The notes beneath the pieces are model-generated. The model was not told the DNA's origin and did no database searches. It saw nothing but the letters and a program-made list of their open reading frames with translations. Both the position numbers and the translations under genes were made by a program. From positions 90,582,001-90,646,000 of the forward strand of contig OZ231127.1 of the NCBI GenBank assembly GCA_965153355.1: a stretch of 64,000 bases of DNA, in the 5' to 3' direction. The stretch's first letter is position 1; every line of letters begins with the position of its first letter. This document shows, piece after piece, positions 57,439 through 64,000 of this stretch. Source of the stretch: Flaccisagitta enflata (lineage: Eukaryota > Chaetognatha > Sagittoidea > Aphragmophora).

Positions 57439-57880
57439 CTCCTCCTTCTCTTCAACATCCTTCCTTTCACTTGGCTTTGTTCGTGTCAACTTTGACCAAG
57501 GTTAATTCCAAGCTGTTCATCGTCATCGTCATTTTAATGTATTGACCGATGGAAGGTTGACATCGTCGTCATCGTCAGCTTCGGAGTTACCGTCATTGTT
57601 ATCGCAATCGTCATTTTAATGCATTGAACGATGGAAGGTAGACATCGTTGTAGTCGTCGAGATCGTCGTCACCGTCATCGTCATCTATATCGTCATCGTC
57701 GTTATATATAGTCATCATCGTCATCGTCGTCATCATCGTCACCATCATCGTTATCCAGAGGTTTACATCATCGTCATCATAGTTATAGAAAAAAAGGTAT
57801 TTCTGTTAGCGTTATCATTTTCAACCTAGTATTAGTAACTACAGAAAATACATCGTCATGATCATTGATACTTTCTTCGT
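57365..57880. repeat. (CCT)n-rich tract and degenerate (GTCATC)n
   Basis: A CCTCTT-rich run to about 57450, then loosely repeated ATCGTCATCGTC with two copies of a GAACGATGGAAGGTTGACATC segment. Confidence 0.85.
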
Positions 57881-57884
57881 TATC

Positions 57885-58845
<961 letters not shown>

Positions 58846-59121
58846 CGATACTTTCATCGTTATCATCATCGATACTTTCATCGTTATCGTCATCGATGTT
58901 TTCATCGCTATCGTCATCGTTATCGTCATCGTTATCGATTCTGTCATCGTAGTCGCGTTGGTAATCAATTCTGCTTGGAACTTCCGCCGCGCTTATTTCC
59001 GTTGAATGTCATCGATCCATCTTTTTTCTATCACGGTTTGGATCATTCTCAGTAATTACAATTACATATAACCGAATTATATAACAGAATTATATGTAAC
59101 AGAAAAATTCCAATGATTATT

Positions 59122-59245
59122 TGAACAAGGCCGCATACACGGCCAATGAGTAATCGCTGGCAAATGGGTAAGGGCAGTAATGCGGATGGGCAGTGGGTGG
59201 GCTGGGGCTGTAATGTGGCCGGGCAGGGGCCGCAATGCTCAGAAA
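59122..59245 (+). mobile_element. Head part of a hairpin-ended element
   Basis: AACAAGGCCGCATACACGGC, then body with GGGCAGTGGGTGGGCTGGGG. The array and hairpin are missing. Confidence 0.65.
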
Positions 59246-59850
59246 TCGTTCTTCAAGCCCAAATATTTAGATTTATCATCAAACAACGTTCCGTATGTGC
59301 GTCAATGATGATCTGTCACTGTTTTCTACCCCCCGGTGATGAAATCATCATTTGTATTAACCCTTTCTTTATTACTTCGCTTCAAAATTTAATTTCAAAC
59401 CAGATTCTTATTTCGCGGAACATAATTAAAGGTTGTGTTTCTGCGAGAGCGCAGAAATCGTCAGACAGTAACTTGATTTGATCCCATTCCGGTTTTCTTC
59501 TGTCAAGTCAACTTTTCTTATAATTACTCCATGTAAACAATGAATGAACTAGGATCAAGGTCATGAAGTTCAACTCTTACCATAGAATTCGAAAATCAAA
59601 GAAGTTACACTAACGTCTTTATTTGACTAAAAATTCAATAGTTAAAAAACTCAAAACATTAATCAATGACAACCTAGAAACTATAAACCTATAACCTTTA
59701 AGCTTTCTATAGCCATATGTGTATTCGCCGGCTTGCGTATCATCCCTTAAATTGTTATTGAGCAATTTCATCTGCACTTCTTCTGAGTTCTTCAGTCCAA
59801 CATGTACAAGTCATCTCTTTGTCTACAATTGTCAATCGCGTCAACTAAAT
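59246..59850. other. No gene seen
   Basis: Unique A+T-rich sequence. No splice-supported exon found. Confidence 0.4.
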
Positions 59851-59859
59851 TCTTGATCA

Positions 59860-60550
59860 TGCCCTTTATTGGAAAAAAGTCGAATTACGTAATTCGGCTT
59901 TTTGAAACGTAGGGGAGAAATAAAGTTTTCCATTTTCGGTTTGGGGCAATTTTAGCAAGTTGGGCAGTTTTGGGGCTGGGAGTATACATTTTTTGATATT
60001 CACAGCTAAGAAAGAGCTAATTTTTCTCTTTCAAATGGCGCCAACCAGAAGTCTCTAGGATCAATAGTTTTGGAGTTATGAATTTTTGAATCTTTTTTTA
60101 TTTTTTCGCATTTTTGCAAAAATCGATATTTTCTATTGATCCCAATTTTTTGGTCTTAAGTAACAGTAGGGAAGAGTAAACATGTTACATGTGACTTTTA
60201 TGACGTTAGCATTGATTGGAAAAAAGTCGAATTATGTAATTCAACTTTTTGAAACGTAGGGGAGAAATAAAATTTTCCATTTTCGGTTTGAGGCAATTTT
60301 AGCAAGTTGTGCCATTTTGGGGCTGGGAGTATACATTTTTCGATATTCACAGCTAAGAAAGAGCTAGTTTTTCTCTTTCAAATGGCGCCAACCAGAAGTC
60401 TCTACGATCATTAGTTAAGGCGCTATGAATTTTTGAATCTTTTTTTATTTTTTCGCATTTTCGCAAAATCGAAATTTTTCATTGAACCTATTTTTTGGGG
60501 CCTTTGTAATAAAGGAGAAATGTCATGATGTTACACAAATTGACCCAAAC
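59860..60550. repeat. About 346-bp tandem duplication
   Basis: TTGGAAAAAAGTCGAATTA begins both copies (59871 and 60217), each containing the palindrome GAATTACGTAATTC or a one-base variant, then AACGTAGGGGAGAAATAAA and AATGGCGCCAACCAGAAGTC. Confidence 0.92.
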
Positions 60551-60589
60551 TTTTATGACGCTAGGTTTTGCATTGTCCTCTGCTTGAGA

Positions 60590-60945
<356 letters not shown>

Positions 60946-61640
60946 AGGAAGACCAAAAAAGAGACACAGAGAGACAGATTTAATGACAAAAACAGGCAAG
61001 CAGTCAACCAGACATCATGAGATGCACACACAAGAACATGCACTAAAAAAAAAGACTCCCATTTACGACTTTTTTTCCGGTCGGCGAGAGCCGCCTTTAT
61101 TGGTACACTAAAATCTCGATTGTATAATTTCGCTGACTTTCAACCTGGTTTCAGGCTCAACTCTTTGATCAAAATCGCCGAAATTTGTCGATCCAGTTTT
61201 TGGTGGAATTTTGCGTTAATCTACTTTGAATAAGTGAGCTTTGGTGCTTTGGTTTGGTTAAGGTTGATAATCTGCTTTTTACTCTCACCTTAATTTTTCA
61301 ACGAAATCATTCAACCTTAATCAACATCTTTCGTGGGCAGCGGCCACCAACGCGCCGATGAACTGTGCTTTTAACATTAGGGGAGTTTTTACTTGTTCTT
61401 GTCTTTTTTCATAAACTTTTTTTCACAAGGCTTAAATCTCAGCCTCTTTTGCCACTATTTTCCTACATATATCAATTCAGGAGCAACGGTTACCGCTGAC
61501 TATCTGACGCTTTCGCGACTCTTGAAAATCTTGAAATTTTTCTTACTGAGACGTTATCTTATCTTCATCGGTTTCTTCTTCCTTAATTTCAAAAAAAATG
61601 ATTTTCATCGTGATTTAGCCGATCATCTCTGTTAGTTCGT
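60946..61640. other. No firm gene
   Basis: A possible acceptor (ATTCAG|GAGC near 61480) opens a 47-codon plus frame ending TAG near 61633, too weak to call. GGGCAGCGGCCACCAACGCG near 61336 resembles the GCGGCC hairpins of 16515 and 17584. Confidence 0.35.
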
Positions 61641-61910
61641 TAGTCATTTGCTCAGTCTATCCATTGGTCAGTCGGTCAGTCTGTTAGTTCTTTAGGCATT
61701 TGCTCGGTCTATCGATTGATCAGTCGGTCAGTCTGTTGGTTTGTTAGTCATTTGCTCGGTCAGTCTGTTAGTTATTTAGTCATTTTTTGGGTTTATCCAT
61801 TGGTCAGTCGGTCAGTCTGTTCATCGCGGATGCGCATGTTCTGTGCAGTCGCGGACATGCGACTCTAGAATTTGCTGTGTCGGTCAGTCGTTCGGTACTT
61901 CCTCGAAAGG
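61640..61910. repeat. GTCAGTCTGTTAGTC minisatellite and element fragment
   Basis: Units of GGTCAGTCGGTCAGTCTGTT alternate with TTTGCTCGGTCTATC. The block ends in GTCGCGGACATGCGAC plus TCTAGAATTTGCTG, a reverse hairpin-element end. Confidence 0.8.
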
Positions 61911-62275
61911 ACAATTTTGTTTATCGTGGGAATTGTCCTATTCATCGAATCTCTTTCAGAAATCAAAACAATACTCTTAGTCGCATTGGTCTTCACAACA
62001 CTCACTACTACTTTTCTGTTGCTTACAAAGTGATTCTGCAAGTAACAAGAGGCTCGGTGTTTTGGTCGGTCAGTCTGTCAGTCCACAATGTGATATTCTG
62101 AATGAGGCAAAATGGGTAGTTTCCGTATCGAAATATGCATCTCTTCACTAAAAACTCAACGAATTTATCGCTATTTGACTTTTCATGCTTATTCTCATTA
62201 CGAATGATATTTGAGTTTGATTTTTCTTGCTCATTTTCTTGCTCATTTTCTTGCTCATTTTCCGAAGGATCAAAA

Positions 62276-64000
<1,725 letters not shown>

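Overview
The window is nuclear DNA of an intron-rich eukaryote, most likely an invertebrate animal or close relative. The evidence is GT-AG introns with phase-matched exons, a tubulin-glycylase (TTLL3/8-type) gene, signal-peptide exons, a Penelope-like retroelement fragment, and very dense microsatellites, foldback elements and short interspersed repeats. Nothing bacterial or organellar is present. Most long open frames here are translations of simple repeats and are not genes.

Layout. 1-20,100: repeats only. This stretch holds the left arm of an inverted segmental duplication, a 5'-truncated Penelope-like element (2364-3014, minus), several palindromic foldback elements, a (GA)n tract over 900 bp long, and the first of two elements bounded by TGTGTTCCACGA-type ends that carry a 29-bp tandem array (9750-11262). 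20,182-21,652: a long plus-strand exon of an unrecognised protein, with a His...Asn-Cys pair suggesting a permuted papain-like fold; the frame stops at a splice donor just where an NTPase P-loop would be expected. 24,507-30,166 (minus): at least eight exons of a TTLL3-like gene with a long Ser/Thr-rich N-terminus. Its catalytic ATP-grasp exons are not visible in the window. 32,434-34,410 (plus): a complete four-exon gene for a 367-residue single-pass membrane protein with eight ectodomain cysteines and an RKRR cleavage site. 35,002-35,370 (minus): an exon with a poly-Asn tract, perhaps an upstream exon of the TTLL3-like gene, in which case the membrane-protein gene would be nested in its intron. 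38,347-42,005: the second, larger copy of the 29-bp-array element. 42,888-42,995, 46,314-46,784 and 55,085-55,217: isolated candidate exons. 47,103-51,780: the right arm of the inverted duplication, with about 3.1 kb of extra sequence that includes a ~162-bp tandem repeat. 62,276-64,000: the first four exons of a gene with a polybasic segment, running off the window.

The most unusual feature is a set of short interspersed repeats scattered through the window. They share one design: a short perfect hairpin at one end (GTCGCGTGCACGCGAC and several unrelated hairpins), beside a variable GGAC/GTCC tetranucleotide array. More than 25 copies or fragments are present, in introns, in each other's tails and next to a start codon. 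Repeats also touch gene structure directly: a (CT)n microsatellite serves as the polypyrimidine tract of one TTLL3-like exon, a (GTT)n array begins at a splice donor, and an (AAC)n array is translated. No functional link between the genes is evident from the sequence. Gene models were assembled by eye from splice signals and reading-frame phase.
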